Source of the DNA: Fagopyrum homotropicum
Lineage: Eukaryota; Streptophyta; Magnoliopsida; Caryophyllales; Polygonaceae
NCBI GenBank assembly: GCA_033239125.1
Contig: BSWB01000001.1
Span: 23,153,501 to 23,217,500, forward strand
DNA: 64,000 nucleotides
Direction of reading: 5' to 3'
The notes beneath the pieces were generated by a model. It ran no database searches. It saw nothing but the letters and a program-made list of their open reading frames with translations, and was not told the origin of the DNA. Position numbers and translations under genes: made by a program. This document shows positions 33,955 to 48,714 of this stretch, one piece after another (the first letter of the stretch is position 1; each line of letters opens with the position of its first letter).

Positions 33955-36900
33955 TTAGTAACGGTATACTAGCTGTTTGTATGCCTCCGGGTTTTCCGAG
34001 TAGTACTCAATCTCAGCCTGCAATAGAATAGTGCGAAATCGTCAAGAGATCAACCAAACCATGCAAACGGCAATGGTTAGACATATTTATGGCAACCAAC
34101 ACAAAGCATATTTAGCATTTCAAAACGAGTTACCTTCCGAACCCCCTTTACAGCTACGAGGAGGTTTTCGCCGATGAACTCTTTAAATATGTTGTCTTTC
34201 TTGAGAGGGTCCAAGGCTTCAGAAAGGGACGTTGGTAACCGTTTCAGCTCGGTACCAATGTCGGAGGGGTTCACACCTTCAATACAAGGATGAGAATTTT
34301 AATCTGTAGTTAATATCTAGCTCAGACCAACTAGAATCACTCTACTGTTGCAAATAAACTTATTACTGCAACAATCGCGTTCTGATTCGAATGCGGAGTA
34401 GTTGCGTAAATAGATGATGGTCGGAAAGAGGGAACTTACCAACAGGTTGAGGAAGAGAACGATGTGTCCTTAAGCCATCTATCCCGGCAGCAATTATAGC
34501 AGCTAAACCTAAATAGGGATTGGCGCAACCATCAAAAGATTTAAGCTCAAAGTTGCTCACTTTACCATCTGGAATACCAGGTGGGCAGGCTGTTCTTATA
34601 GGAGCTTCTCTGTTCTCTTTCCCCCAACATTGATATGCTCCACTCCATGTATCTGGTTGTATACGCTCATAACTGCAACACAGAAAAAAGAGAAATCAAG
34701 AACTAAGATGTTCTTACGTGTATGCTCCTTGCCTAATGCTGACTGGATCATCTACTCTTTTTTTTTAATTTTGTGTATTTTTGGTTTTAAAGAAAATGTA
34801 AAATGAAACCGTGAAAGTGATACATTGAAACCTAGGAAGAGCTGTCAAGGGTGAGTCTACTTTCATCTTGCTACCAATTTACCACAGATTTTAGGAGATT
34901 TGTTGCATGTCTATATTGAGATTTTATCCTAGCTCGGGGACCATAACAGAAAGCGACTGCTAAGAGATCGAATCATAGAACATAGCAACATCAAATATAA
35001 TTTTAAAACATGTTTTTCGTTCTCAAATTTTGGAAATATCATATCTACGCTTAAATAATAGCACCAGGATAAATTATGTTGAGAACCGGGAATTAAGAAA
35101 CTAATAAGAAAAAAGGAAATGAAACTAATCAATTGCAAAATCATTAATTACATGTATGCGACAGACAGACAGACAGGGAAAGCAAAGAGAAATATATTTA
35201 CCTGTTAGGATGGGGTGCAGTAAATGCCATAATAGCAGGAAGATGATATAGAACTCCAGCCATGAACTCTTGACCGATCTTGGACATCCCATGCACACAA
35301 TCACCATTAGATCCCAGGAAAACATTTACTCCATCCCTCCATAGGCTCAAATGAACATGACTTCCAGATCCAATGTCATCTAGTGCATACCTACACACAA
35401 GGAGTTAGCACCATAACGTGATCAGGTGGTAGAATACACTAAATCACCAGCTTCTCAAAATATACACAAGAACAATCATAATTGGTATATCATTATTTCC
35501 AAAACTGATAATAAACAGACAGACTAAGCAACAGGAAGGGATTTATTTTGAACAAATAATACTAGTAGACATACGCAAAATTGTTATTGGTAGTTACTAT
35601 CTAATTTTCCATTGAAAGTGAATTTACTTTGGCATAAAAGTTGCTAGCAATCCATGCTTACTGGCAACAGCTTTTATCGTTTCACGGGTGAAAATGAGGT
35701 TGTCTGCTGCACAAGTACAGACTGTATGCCCTAGTACCATTTCAAACTGACCTTTCCCAGCTTCTGCATGCAGCTATGATACCGAAGAACATTTAACAGA
35801 TGATTATAACTGATTTGGGAGTTCAAAATCAAATAATTAAACAACTGAAAATAACTGCTCCAAAACCAAAAACTACCAATACCTGTTCCACAGGAACATT
35901 CAAGGATTGAAGGGCAGCAAGAACTTCTCTAAGGATAGGGGAAGCAGCATTAAATGATGCAACAGAACAGTATGGAGTTGAATCAAATGGCACCCATTCT
36001 TCTTTTCCATTCCTATAGAGATGTTGCAACAATAGCAGTATATTATGCATCACTATAATGGAATAGTCTGAAGAACAGAAGGTGACATAATGTTTTCGGA
36101 AATACCTAGTGGCACTTTTTAAAAGATAGAACTCATTTTCAAAGCCTGCATTCATTTCCTGAAATTTAAGACAAGGGTATTGGTATGAGGGAAATAGCAT
36201 TTCTTAAAAGACAATAAAGGCAATTCATTTCCACGATTTCAACATTGACATACCAAATTAAATTCTTCTTTCAGAATATTTGAAACCCTACTTAATGCCT
36301 CTCTTGGGCAATATTCCCATGATTGACCAGGCTTAATGTGCATATCAGCCAAAACCATCTCCTCCTGTTCTGACCTGCCGAGGAACACAAAGAAATGAAC
36401 ATTGTATAGTTCATCACATTGTGGAGTAAGGGAAAATAGAAAAATGTCAGTCTCAAAACATCTTCAAATTGAAACCAGAAAATACATATGGATAGATTTA
36501 GTTTTGATACAGTGGTAAAGGTGTGAAAAATGGATTAAAATGAAATATGGTTGAAACATTTACATTAAACGGGAGAACAAAGAATTGAAAATGGTGAAGC
36601 GTGACAAAAGTGAAAGCAGTTAACAACAAAGAATAGCATAGAACATTGTTTTGTTGCACCTACAAAAGGAGCAATGCACAGTTTATGTGGCTTCAGCAAC
36701 TTCATATCAATTCCCTACAAAACCAATCAGCAATTATAGTCCCTCAATATGTGAGAAATACTCTTCTTCCTACAAACTTTAACCATTCCTTAAAAGCTGT
36801 AAGAGCTCGAACAAACAGAAAAATTGTTGTAACCATTTGAAAATTCAGGTAAATATTCTATAGATAATTAATCTACTTTGCATAAGCAGATTGCAGCCAT

Positions 36901-39900
36901 TTTATGCTATAAATGTATATCTTGAACTGTGATTGGACAACTAGCAACCCATTTTATGATTTAAGAAGGTTAATATTCCCTAATCCAGTCGAGGAAGATA
37001 CTTAGTGAACTAAGAAAATTTTCTTAAAAAAAGATGAATGAAGAAGCATTTCTTATTGCTCATTTTTGCAAAAGAAAGCGCTCTTCACATTGAACACAAA
37101 AACGAGAGATCCACTCTACCACTTGAAAAGTGTTCAGAGAAAATTCACAAATTGAAATCTATAGAAAATACAAAATAAGGCAAAGGAAATAGAAAATACT
37201 TACCATGGAATCCTGCTCATGGTAGATAAGTCAGGTATCAGTCTGATCTCACCAACTCCAGTTAGCATAGTTTCTGCTGCTGGGCCATCAGCAAATGAAG
37301 TCATTCCCATGCATGCGAAAGTTAAACCTACTCCATTCTTCTTAACAACATCATGGAAGCGTTTTGAAGGAACAACCTGGAGAAATGGAATTAGATAATT
37401 TGTGAAAAGTCGCACCAAGTGAAAACTTTGACAAAGGATCGAACACCATAACATGGAAAAGTTTGGGTGCAAGTTTTTAAGCCAATTTAGTATCTCATAT
37501 GGTATCATCAAATATCCATTTTTAATTGGAGAGACCATAATCTATCTTCAGCCACAGCCTAGCCTGCAAGGATATGAGGGCGGCTATGATATGTGCTTGC
37601 AGCTACAGAATTTCTTTTACATTGATCCAACAATAGTTTTAACATGAATATGTTTGTCATAAAGATGGTTGATGAAATATTTATATTATTTTTTCCAGAA
37701 TCTTCTTTGATTTTTAGACGCGACAATCCATTCCATCACCTAAAATGAATTTTGTTAAGAGGTTGACATGACTATCTGTTAGACAATAAAGTTGTTAGAT
37801 GAGTGTAATTAATTATTCTGTCTTAGCTGTATATATTTATTGTTCTCTTAGAGTTTCTAGGTTTAAGTTGCAGGGTCTTAATAATCTGTCTAAGTTGTAC
37901 TTATAAATAATAGGCAGATGCTATGAATAAAATTAAGCCTTTCATCCCTATTTTCTCTCACTATCTTTGAAGTATGAGATAATACCAATAATTTATTTTT
38001 GGACCTTTGGTCTAAGAGAATCTCAGTCATTGTAACATATACTTCTTGCTCAACATTAAAAATAGGCCTAAGTTCCGAGACACAAATCTTGTCTACTAAT
38101 TTATGTTATTAGACATAATTTTTTACCCAAACATATAAAGAGATGAATAGTCCTTTGACTGTCAAATCTACAACAAGAGTCTGCTTTTTTAAGGGGCAAT
38201 AAATGATTTAACTCGATCAAGAGAGATATATTATCAGAAAGTAGTACTCCATTAAGCATCATAAAGGTGAAAGTAACAAAATTCAAATCGTTAAAAGCTT
38301 ACAGAACTTTTTTTTTATAAATCAACAACATCAGTCATGTTTCATATACTGTTAATTTGATACACGTATCAATACATTTTTTGTAAAAGCAACCACTTGC
38401 ATCGATATAGCAGATTACTTCAAGTTCAGTTTTAGGGAGTGAACAAACTTGACAGTTAAAATCTCAAAGACACATAAAAAAATGAAAGAACTTACACGAC
38501 ATCTGCATTGTCCAGATGCATCAACCCAGATTACGCGCACAAGAGTTGAATTTTGTTGTGGAACATCGGCACTTAAGCTTTCAACATTGTGAGAAACACT
38601 AAGTGTTAAGTTGGATTTGCTGATGAGGTCAAGTTTGTAAAACCTAATTGCATTCTGTGCAAAGATGTCCCTTGCAGCTTCCTTAGCTTCAAGAATTGAA
38701 AGATCACCGTTTGTGCACGCATCTCGTAGAACAGAAAAGACAACTTCACGTGCCTTTTTCGCACCTGTAGTGCCAAAAGCAAATACAAAAGGTAACAATT
38801 CTCTGTATGCTAACATTGCAAGTAACACTACAATATCTCCTAAGTTGTAAACCGAACTTAATACAAAGACATGTATACTACTAGCCTTCTATATTGAATT
38901 TGAAGAATTAGAGCTAGTCTTCTGATGAATCACATAGTAAATACTAGAAAAGGTCCTGAAGAGTCATCCCTACTGAGATGGAAAGCTCATAAAGTCGTGT
39001 CCTACCGAAGTCAATCTGACTATCTGAGGATAGGATTCCCATTGAAGTGTACATATTTTTTTTCCTCAACTTAGTACAGTTTTGCCCATGATAAAGGAGG
39101 TTGTCAACAGGATTCAGTTGATTATATTCAATAAATAGAAAAAATTCGGAAATTTTTATTTTTTTTTAGGAAATTTTTATTTTTTTAAAAAAGGGAAAAT
39201 GAAAAAAAAATTATGGAATTTTATTTTTCAGTAAAAATTCTGAAAAATATAGTTGGAAAAAACAATTCTTTTTTTTTATAGAAAAAATGGTTGGGTTTCT
39301 ATTTCAATGTATTCAATTGGTTTATGGCTTAGAGGATAAAAAAATGTATTCAAAAGTGGAAACCTTTATCGTTTTATTGGACGAAGACGAGGTGAGGGTG
39401 GTATTTCGCTAATGGATGCCCTATTTAGGGAATAAGGGTGGTTTTCGGCATTTATTGAAAAGACGGGTGATTAGTTGTAAATGACCCTATTTAACTGGTG
39501 ATTTTCGATAATTTACTCAATGATTGATTAATTAATTCTAGGTCAGTAGATATGTCAATACTGCAAAATTATTTTCAAACTTGACAATGATGGGGAGCAC
39601 ATATTAAATCGTTCTTAGATTACCAAAGATTAAAGAAAGAGAATGCATGTTCAATTCTTTCTCTTGATATTGAATAAAATAAAGCAGCAATGAACTAACC
39701 TAAGTAGAATGCTTCAGGGAATGCATAGCCATCTGTGCTGAACATAACCTGCAAAATAACACACAAAGTCAGGTATGCAATTATAGCATTTGTTTCGTTA
39801 CATATGAGTATATGAGGCCAGTAAGGGATGAAAGTGTACAAAAAAGATCTGATCTGAAATATTATTTTAAATAATAACATAGCACATGGAAAAGAAAGTT

Positions 39901-42351
39901 GTTTGGAGAAGCTTATACAGCAGGTACAGAGCTTTGGAGCACAACAGCAATTAATAATATGAGAATGGCAATATGAACTTCTGATTGGTCTTTTTTATTT
40001 ATATAAACATAGTCCAAATTCTCTAATAAAGTTCAACAGTTGATTCATCACCTTATTCATCGGAGCCAACTCCAACAGTTGATTCATTGCAGCTACCATT
40101 CCATGGAAACTAAGGTGTGGAACTGCAAGTCCAAAGTCAAGATAGACCTAACATACAAGGAAACTGCTTACCTGGCAGCATATCAATATTTTGTTGGATA
40201 AGGCACAATACTTAAATTTGCAAAACCTGGGGATAAACGGATGCCATATATGATGCCTCTCTTGAAAATGGGTAGGAAGCATGTAAAAGAACAATTCTGC
40301 AATTAGAAAATCTTTCATCCTCAAGTAACATCCTAAGATGAAGTGGATTGGACTGCCTCAAATCCAGATCTTTGTCCCCAAAGCTGAAACCAAAAGGCAA
40401 CCAGACAATCATGGAAATCAAATAGGAATGAAATTTGGACAAAAATATATTCAGATGATTTTCTTTTACCCTGTATGAAGTTGTATCGGTAAATCAAATA
40501 GCACAGCAACCTCCAAACTACGAGTAAATATGTAATCAATAAGGCTTTTGTTCCTGATATGGACGGGGCCCCCAGCTAGAAGTAGAGAGAATAAGAACAT
40601 AAATTAGTACCTACAATACTAGTGCAAAAATGAATTTCACTGTGTATGCTAGACTTACCATTTAAAACTTCATCAAGACCATCTGCTGCTTCCTTCAGAC
40701 CAACTTTCGTGTTAATTTCAAGTCCACTTCGATAAGCAGCAATGCTTTTTAAACCAACAATTGAAGGAGCAGATGTAAGAGACGCTAAGGAAAAATACCA
40801 AGAAATGATATTCACTTCCTAAAATACAGCAGAACTGAACCACATGAAAAGGATATAACTTCAGGTTATGCGTAAAGGCTTGAGTGAACTCATCAAGTGT
40901 CCATCTGAATCCATTTAGTATGGCCTACAGAATGTCAATTGAAATTGTACAGTAAGTTGATGTAAGAGTAATTATATCCAATGTAGATCAACATAAATGA
41001 GAGGTTCTCTGACTTCGTTAAGAATATTCTCTGCCATCCGCTCAATTCTCAAGATTCTGCCAACAAAAGGAACATATGTTTTATGCCATTCAATCTGATG
41101 GATTCGATCAAACTCAATCCCATCATCTATAAGTAATGCTGAGATTCTTGCAGCTCCAAAGCACGCTGAACTGATAGATTCCAGCCCTACTCGTCTACGA
41201 TGATCTTCAATGTCCTTTAAGGATGATTTGCAGCCATACAATTCTGCAATTTCCCTTACACCTCTCTGACAAACAAAATACCAGTTATCTTTTTACATAT
41301 GACTAAGTAATACAAGGACAATTTAAGAACATGACCTAATTATTTCCAAATGAAGTACACTATTCCATATCAGTATTTCAAGAAGAAAGAATTTTGTCAC
41401 CTTTTTCTATTTCCGATTTTGATTAGGGTACATTTCCTAAACATATTTGTACCATGATTTAATTCTACAAAGTTTTTTTTGTTTCATCCAAGTAATTTCA
41501 AGAGATCGTCGTTAACCTCTTCATGAGTAACATATTTATCATACAGGTAGCCTTTTTCCAAATAAACCATAACATATTCTGAAAACTAAGTCCAATAAAA
41601 TGATTTAATAACAACATACCATTGCCTGTTTGATAAAGAAAATTATTACCAAAAAAAGGAAGACAAAACAAGTATTGACTGTGGCACTTATTTGCTGAAC
41701 AAAGTCATCCCACGTGGCAAATATTGCCACCAGTCAGTATGTAAACTACATAAGACTGGTGACTTAGCATTAGAGAAAACAACGGAATAAAACAATTTCA
41801 TTCATTTTTTAACACAAAAAGGTATTTTAATTGAGCAATGTCGCAAAGCGATCGATTTGAGCGCACACCATGGTTGACTCTTACAGCTCGAACAACGATT
41901 CAAATTGACCGGAAGAAACCAAAAGATTGTCGATCGGAATATGTTGAATTTGGGAAACACTCAAGGATACAGAATCTGAAATAAATCGGAGTTTGCCTAT
42001 AAGAGTGAAAAAACGAATGAGCATTAACGACCGAAGAAGCGTTGAGATAGAATACGCCGGCGAATGACGGATAAAAGTGTAAAATTAGATTAGGAAAAAT
42101 GGAGTTTCACAAAATCGAGGCATCACACAAGTAAGCAAGTAGTGAAAGAATCAACGGTAAACAAACAGAGTAACCTTGAAAGCGATGGAATGAGGGGCAT
42201 CAGCGAGGGCAGCACCATCGGATTCGGAGAAGCACTTGGAGAAGGGTAAGGAGGAGTCAACGGCAACGATGTTGTGAGCGTGGGCATCTACAAGCTCTGC
42301 TTCCTCCACTACTCTTCTCAGCTCTTCAAGTCCATCCATGGCTGTCTTCAC
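33955..42351 (-). CDS. Nodulin/glutamine synthetase-like protein (FluG/NodGS type)
   Basis: A two-domain protein of 846 residues: an N-terminal amidohydrolase-like domain (about 1-400) and a C-terminal glutamine synthetase type I-like domain (about 420-846). The exons on the minus strand are 42351-42175, 41265-41014, 40924-40857, 40774-40659, 40575-40470, 40383-40227, 40147-40052, 39748-39700, 38764-38496, 37376-37204, 36374-36254, 36158-36106, 36012-35883, 35773-35628, 35390-35202, 34672-34440, 34276-34134 and 34017-33955. They sum to 2541 nt, an exact multiple of three, with no stop. Seen: H24-A-H26 metal motif, LHASYPF, FSTDGYAFPEAF; in the GS part KPGQSWEYCPR, NEFYLL, GKGQFEMVLGH, FMPK, SGSHVHLSLW. 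All introns fit GT-AG except intron 3, which is AT-AC. An ATG at 42339 is an alternative start. Plant homologues are linked to root and microbe responses; GS activity is not assured. Confidence 0.95.
40775..40856 (-). other. Probable U12-type AT-AC intron (intron 3 of the NodGS gene)
   Basis: On the minus strand the intron begins ATATCCTTTT, the U12 AT-AC donor consensus, and ends cttAC. A branch-site-like TTCCTTAGC has its A 11 nt before the end, within the usual 10-15 nt. Length is 82 nt. The GT-AG alternatives examined (GT at 40858, AG near 40785 or 40815) do not restore the frame. The AT-AC choice joins ...FTHNLK-L-SAPSIVGLKSIAAY... seamlessly and gives the spacing seen in the family. The neighbouring introns are ordinary GT-AG. 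Confidence 0.85.
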
Positions 42352-43734
42352 TGCTCTTCGTCAATGGCGTTTGTAAGGAGTGTATCTTTAGGGTCCGTTT
42401 GGGAACCTTTGATAGAGATGAAGATAGTATAAGAGTAAGTTAAGAAGACGAGGGGTGTTTGAGAGCCCAATTTTTACGAAAGTTGATGGAAAATGTTCAA
42501 ATTTTTTTTTTAGATGTACAGGACCGAGACAAAGGTAGATGATGGAAAATATTTCTCTAAATTAACCATTTATACAATTATAATTAATAAATTTAATAAA
42601 TAAATTTTACACTTTAATGTTAAATTAATAAATTTTATAAATTTAAATTACCGATTTAAAAAAATATTTACTAAATGTTTTTATTAAAACCAACCTATAA
42701 ATTTAAAATATCAATTTTATATTTTAGTTATCCACACAATGGAATGTTATCTTATTAAATTGTGTGCATTAATTTTGTGAAAGATCAGTAAGTATTATTT
42801 TAATTTTTTTTTATATGAATAACTTTAAATTTATAATATTTTTACACATTTTTTTATTTTTATGTAGAAAAATAACTTACAAATTAAATTTAATAAAATC
42901 AACTTATAATTTAAATTAACAAATTTTATATTTAATTAGCCACTTATTATATAAATTTCTTATTATGTACTTGTTAGAGAGAATTGGATGAAAAGCACTC
43001 AATGATAAATTTTGTTTAGTAAATAACTTAGGCCTATAAATTTTTAAGAGAATAGCCTTATTAAACAAATAATGGCAGATTTACACTTATTCTTGTAAAT
43101 GAGACGTATTTTCTTGTAAATTTATAATTTAATATTGTAAATGATACTTATTTTCTTGTAATTTATATTTTTTGAATTTTCTTGTAATTTTATAATTCTT
43201 GCAAGAATATGAAAAATTAATAAACGAATGTAGTCACCAAGAATAGATCTCTGGTTGGTTGCCCCCCTCCCACCCTAATATCAATTGTACAAGTTGGATC
43301 ACACGATTTATCTTCTTTTGAAAATTATAAATATACGTTAATTATGATACTTGCACTTTCGCTTGTACATTAATTTTCTTGTACAAGAATTATTGTAACT
43401 AGTTTTCTTGTACACGATTATTGTATCAAGAAAATGAATGTTCAAGCTGAAGAGTAGTAAATGATGAAGATCTAGAGAGATAACTTGTAATTGCTTGTAT
43501 GAGGATAATCCAAATTCATTATGATAATCCAAATTATTAATCATTAACGATTCACCTTCTACAATTAGAGTGTATCTTGATTTAAAAGGCAATAATAAAT
43601 AAACAAATCTTGTAATTGCATGTACGAGGGTAATTTGGTCTTAAAATTTCAAATGATGTCATATTCTAATAAAGTTAGTGAGGTGGACATATACTAAACA
43701 ATATTAATGACATAATGCTACATAGCAAATTCAC
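42352..43734. other. NodGS upstream region and AT-rich intergenic DNA
   Basis: The first about 100 bp upstream of the ATG must hold the 5' UTR and promoter; no clear TATA could be fixed. ggtccgtttgggaacc near 42395 resembles ends of common plant MITEs. 42550-42970 is very AT-rich. 42965-43262 is the short inverted relative of 1-1355. 43270-43730 has many cttgta/tacaag words and no gene. Confidence 0.5.
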
Positions 43735-44299
43735 CCTAGTTGTTATAATATTGTATAACTATAATATATATTTAATATTTACAAAAGGTAAAAATAAAAT
43801 ATAATATAGAGGATGCCATTTTTCGTAATTTTACGTTTATATCAGTTTCGATAAGCTCATAGTTCTCAAACGCTCAACAAGCTTATAAAAAAAAATAAGC
43901 TAGTTCAGTCATGTACTCGATCAGCTTCAACTATAAATCTATAATAAGCATCAACTTTAGCTGCATCTACAATAAGAAGAGTTGTAACTTGTATGTATAT
44001 ACAATCAGCTACTTATTCAGCTACTGATTGATAACTAAGATGTGTATTTAATTTTCCTGTTGAGAAAAGGAAGAATAAGAAGAGTTATAACTTGTATATA
44101 GGTACAATTCATTTTGTGAAGTTGTAGACGCTATTGTCAATTTGTCACCACAAATAACACTACAACACCAAATTCACCCTACCTCACCTACAAATGCCTA
44201 GATTGCATACTATATGGTGTTATTTTGGGCACTCTTATCGACATTTGCTACCTTAATTACCACTTCAATGATATCTAGTGAAGTATAGAAATAGAAGTT

Positions 44300-47200
44300 C
44301 CCTCCGGACCACCTTTGGGAGACAATCCTGGTAAGGACACATTAAACAAATCAAGACACGTCTTTGGTGTACGACCAATGGACTATTCCTATAGTGTACT
44401 ATATGCAACAATTCTACTTGCTTTGCTCAAGGCGGTTGTCTCACAAGAAGACCTCACCAACAATATTCGTCGAGGCATGGACAAAGAGTACAAAGCGCTT
44501 ATTCACAAGATCAACATCTAATGTAACACCCCGAATTCTCAGAACTCGGGACATTACTGGTTAGGACCTCACAATGGGTCCCGACCTCAGTTTGACAACA
44601 ATTTTACTAGGATCTTGCAACAAGACACAAATAAGAAAAACCGAAATTCATAAAAATGTATTTTTAAAAGGATGAATGCAACAAGGTCTAACAGCCTGTA
44701 AAACTTAAACAACGGAAAAGACTAACTGTCCTTATCAAGATGAAAGAACAACAAGATAACACCCAACCCCACTCTAAGGAGTACGGAGACCCGACTGACC
44801 ACTACTTCCGGATCACTCAGTTGCTGCTCTAACTTGTGGTGAATCTAAAAAAAACACAAACAGAACAACCATTAGCTAACTATCTAAACATTAGATAAGT
44901 AATAATAGCACACACACACATCATAGAAAAAGTAAACACTCATCATGCTTTCAAACAATCAATTTATTATCTTTAATTCAGTGATTCACTCTTACTAATG
45001 ATACTTATTTTGTGACACAAGGGATTCCCAAACCTCGCCTCCGCCCCGTGTAACCATCAGAAATGGATCCGATGCATCTCACCTTGTACCTGCATGGTCT
45101 GGGTATAGAGAACCTCTCAGTCTCCTGTCAGAGACTGACAGTGATGTCACGGCCCGTTATACGTACACTTGGGCCTTAAAATATAATAACAATGTTCGTC
45201 CTATCAAGTTATTATTATAAACACACATCGCACACACCACTATTATCACTCAACTAACATCTAAAAACGAGCTAAGTAAATCGCAAGGACTTACCTGAAT
45301 CACCTCACAACTCACAAAAGTCTCAACTCGGTCTGCAACCGTAGTAACTCAATCGCCTGTCAAACAAGGCATGTGGATCAAAATCACATCCCATACTCTT
45401 GGAAGTTATAAACTTCTAAGATGCACAATCTCAAGAAGAGAAATTACGGAAAAGGCTCTCTTAAGGTAAAAGACTATTTTACCCCTGGTTCCGAAAACCC
45501 TAAGATTTTCCTATAGTTATTTTCAAAACTCTTCCTTGGAACTCATTTCTACAATCTAGTTCTTATTGAAAGGTTTGGTAAGGATTTATAAGAGTTATCC
45601 AAAATTCTTAGTTTATACAAAAAGTCATTAATGTCCGACTTTGGGTTAATATACACGGCTTTGATAAAGATCTAAAAATTTCGAAAAAAATCATAGATCC
45701 TCTATGATATGCATACTACTCATAGGGGTAAATATCTCTCAAAAATACTTAATCATAACTCTCCCATAAATCTTCAAAGTTGGAATGAAAGCTGAAAAAA
45801 TTTCATACTTAGTCAATTATCCTCTGCTGTAAAAACAGCCCATCGGCTCTACTTTGAGCCCTTATAAATTATAATCCGACCGTTAACTTTCTCCCAAAAT
45901 TTAACACAGTAAACTTCATATTTCTATCTACAATATATCAAAAATTCAACGGTGGATGGTTAATTTAAAGCACTAGAACTACCCTTGAAGTCAGCAGCTT
46001 ACACATACATATTCTGGCAAAAGGGAAGGTTAACTAAAATCCTATCCCCCTCTCACTCGATAGTTTCTCGCTGTAAACAAAGTGTAGCCCTCTCCCTACT
46101 CACGTACCCCAAGCTCCCTATCGGATCTGCAACGTTCGACTCTCCTCGCTACCCTAACGAAAGGCATGAGATGGGATGGATTTACCTGTCTGCAGCGAGG
46201 ACGGAAGCCGAGGACTCCGGCGATGATCGGCTTTGGGATGTAGACAGAGGCACGTCTGAGACTGGTGGTAGCGAGTCCTTCCTTTTCAATCAGAGGTTCA
46301 TTGGGCCAGGGTCGTAGGGGTCTGTACGGGTCAGCGGTTCGGCTGGAAGGCTCGTCCTTCTCTGTGGCCTGGTGTGCGATGAAGATTCAAAGCTCGATAG
46401 TATGAATGGCGGAAAGACGACTCAGGGGGGGAAAACAAAGACGTTACCTGTGTCACTGTCCCGACTGGGCTCGAGACGGCGGCAACTCTGATTTCTTGCT
46501 CCACCGGCGTTGGCGAGGTTGCGTCGAGATGCAAAGGGAGGGCTCTTCACGTCGATACTGATGTTGCGTGATTGCCGGATGGAAGAAGGTAAATTAGGTT
46601 AAGCTAATTAGGGTTTTCATTAGGGAGATATTAATTAGGTTAATAAGAAGGGTTTAAAGGTATGGATGGCTAATGAGAAACGGTTCCAATAGGCTCTCTT
46701 TCTTCTCTTTGGGCCGGTCCGGTGGAAACAAGGGAATGTGTTGGGCGGCTATAAGAAAAAAATGAATGGGCCATGTCCCCAAGGGTAGAAGTATGTAACG
46801 ATATAAAGATTTGATGGGCAACCAATATTTTATGTAATTCAAGTTTCATTTTATCATTTTATGTAATTCAAGTTACATAAAATGATAGTATCCATGCTTG
46901 TGTGTAAAAAGGTAAAATGGAAAAAGATGAAAGGATTGAAATCCTGTTTGATTCGGAATTAGACGTAAAAAAAATAAAATAAAATTCCGGGTATTACATC
47001 TAAGATACACCAATCTCATTTATAGCACTACGTGAAAACTTATCAATCATGTGATGTATCTCAAGCATGAAACCAACAATAAATATGGCCCAACTATTAC
47101 GTTTAATGCTCAAACTCAATACACCAAGGGAAGAGGTAAGTCGCCCTATTCTCAAACTTATTGGCGTTCTCTCTCAACCACAACACCATCAACCCTCTTA

Positions 47201-47500
47201 TCCGTCTACTAAAAGATCCTTACAATCCTTACCAAACATAGGGGGCAAACCCTTCAGGGGTACTGCCAATGGTGTTGAGAGATCGAACATGTGCTCACCC
47301 AATGCCTCAATTTTTATAAGCAACACCCTACCCTTCCCTAACCCGGTTTGGCTCGTTCTCATCAAGTCCTCAACAAGCCAATACCATCACAACCACTACT
47401 ACATACCAATGTGGCTCGTCGACAACAACATTTGTCATCAAATCACAAAACTTTTTATCGTAATGGTTATTAGTTTAAAATTTTTATTCATTCTCAAATG
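44300..47500 (+). pseudogene. Copia-type gag relic (arm B copy), split by a solo LTR
   Basis: 44300-44521 repeats the 'LTNNIRRGMDKEYKALIHKI' segment seen in arm A. 47003-47500 continues it after the LTR at 44522-46998, where a 144-codon frame reads through the Gln/His/Pro-rich linker. Frame breaks differ from arm A, showing independent decay. There is no pol. Confidence 0.5.
44522..46998 (-). mobile_element. Solo LTR, 2.5 kb, Tekay/Del-like, TSD TCTAA
   Basis: It starts tgtaacaccccgaattctc and ends ccgggtattaca, with TCTAA at 44517-44521 and 46999-47003. Arm A has the unoccupied site (tctat, 2104-2108). It shares with the other LTRs of this family the opening ctcacaatgggtcccgacct, gagctaagtaa and ggacttacctga words, and lies in the same minus orientation as the 8988 copy. 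No internal domains are present. ORFs such as 45985-46317 lie in the GC-richer part and look accidental. Confidence 0.85.
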
Positions 47501-48602
47501 ATTTTTATGAAACACGAATTTTAGTAGTGCGATTTTATTATAATGTTTATTAGTTTAAAAATTTTATACTATTAGTTAAAATAAAGTGTTCTATTAATAC
47601 AAACATTTTTATATTATTAGTTCATACATTGTTTTTAAACTTCTGAAAATATTTGTAAAATGTATCAACTATTGTAAAATATAAACTTACTAGCAGGAGG
47701 GGGGGAAAAAAGAAGACAAAGTGTACAAAATTTTTGAAGGAAAAAATGTCCACTAGAAAAAGATTTTAACAAAACACAAGTACGACAACGCTCTATAATG
47801 TTGTACCAGAAGATTCCCTCCATACATAAACCTTCCCATATATATTTTTGCCTTCCTATATATACATATATTTATATATATATGAAAATGATCGGGTAGG
47901 AACGTGTATTACGATATGAATTGAGAACGGAACTAGACCGCACAATCTAATTCATTCGATGAATATGATGAGATATATATTTAGGCAATATTTAATGATA
48001 TATTAAATGTTTTCATAACTCTTACAGTATATACTTAATTTCCTATTTAAGGTATCGATCCAATTATTACCAAAATTTTCTATTACTCGTTAGTAATGGT
48101 TTATTCACGCCCTCTCCTGGAGTATTGCACGACTAGATATTGCAAACGTGCATAATATATGCACGACTCTAATTTAAAACAAATGAATATACTTATGTAC
48201 GACTAGGTTATTGCAAATATGCATGGTATATGATCTTGCTATGTGCAGTTGGTTTCACATTTATAGTCTGTAATGTTCTCAAATTTATTTGGAGGTTCAT
48301 ATTAAGCGTTACTGAATATTGATTTGGAATTCCAACAACATTAAATGTGTGCTTGAACATTTATGCACAAACGTGTATATGCTCATTCATATATATACAC
48401 AACTCATACAATACTTAAACGTGTATGATCACGAACGTTCTCATCGTTTATGTTAAAATTTCACGAGCATGCTCAAACTTTGTTATCAATATGTTTGATC
48501 TTGCTTGGTATTGAAATTGGTATGTTCACGAACGCGCATGTGCATAAACTTGGTTTTATGGAGAAGACACTAATACGTCACTGCTCTTGCACGATTAGGT
48601 TA

Positions 48603-48714
<112 letters not shown>

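Noticed and set aside
40800..40860. GT-AG intron starting at GT 40858 or ending at AG near 40785 or 40815
   Set aside because: These choices shift the frame or add an implausible 25-nt intron. The AT-AC intron keeps the frame and the family spacing.
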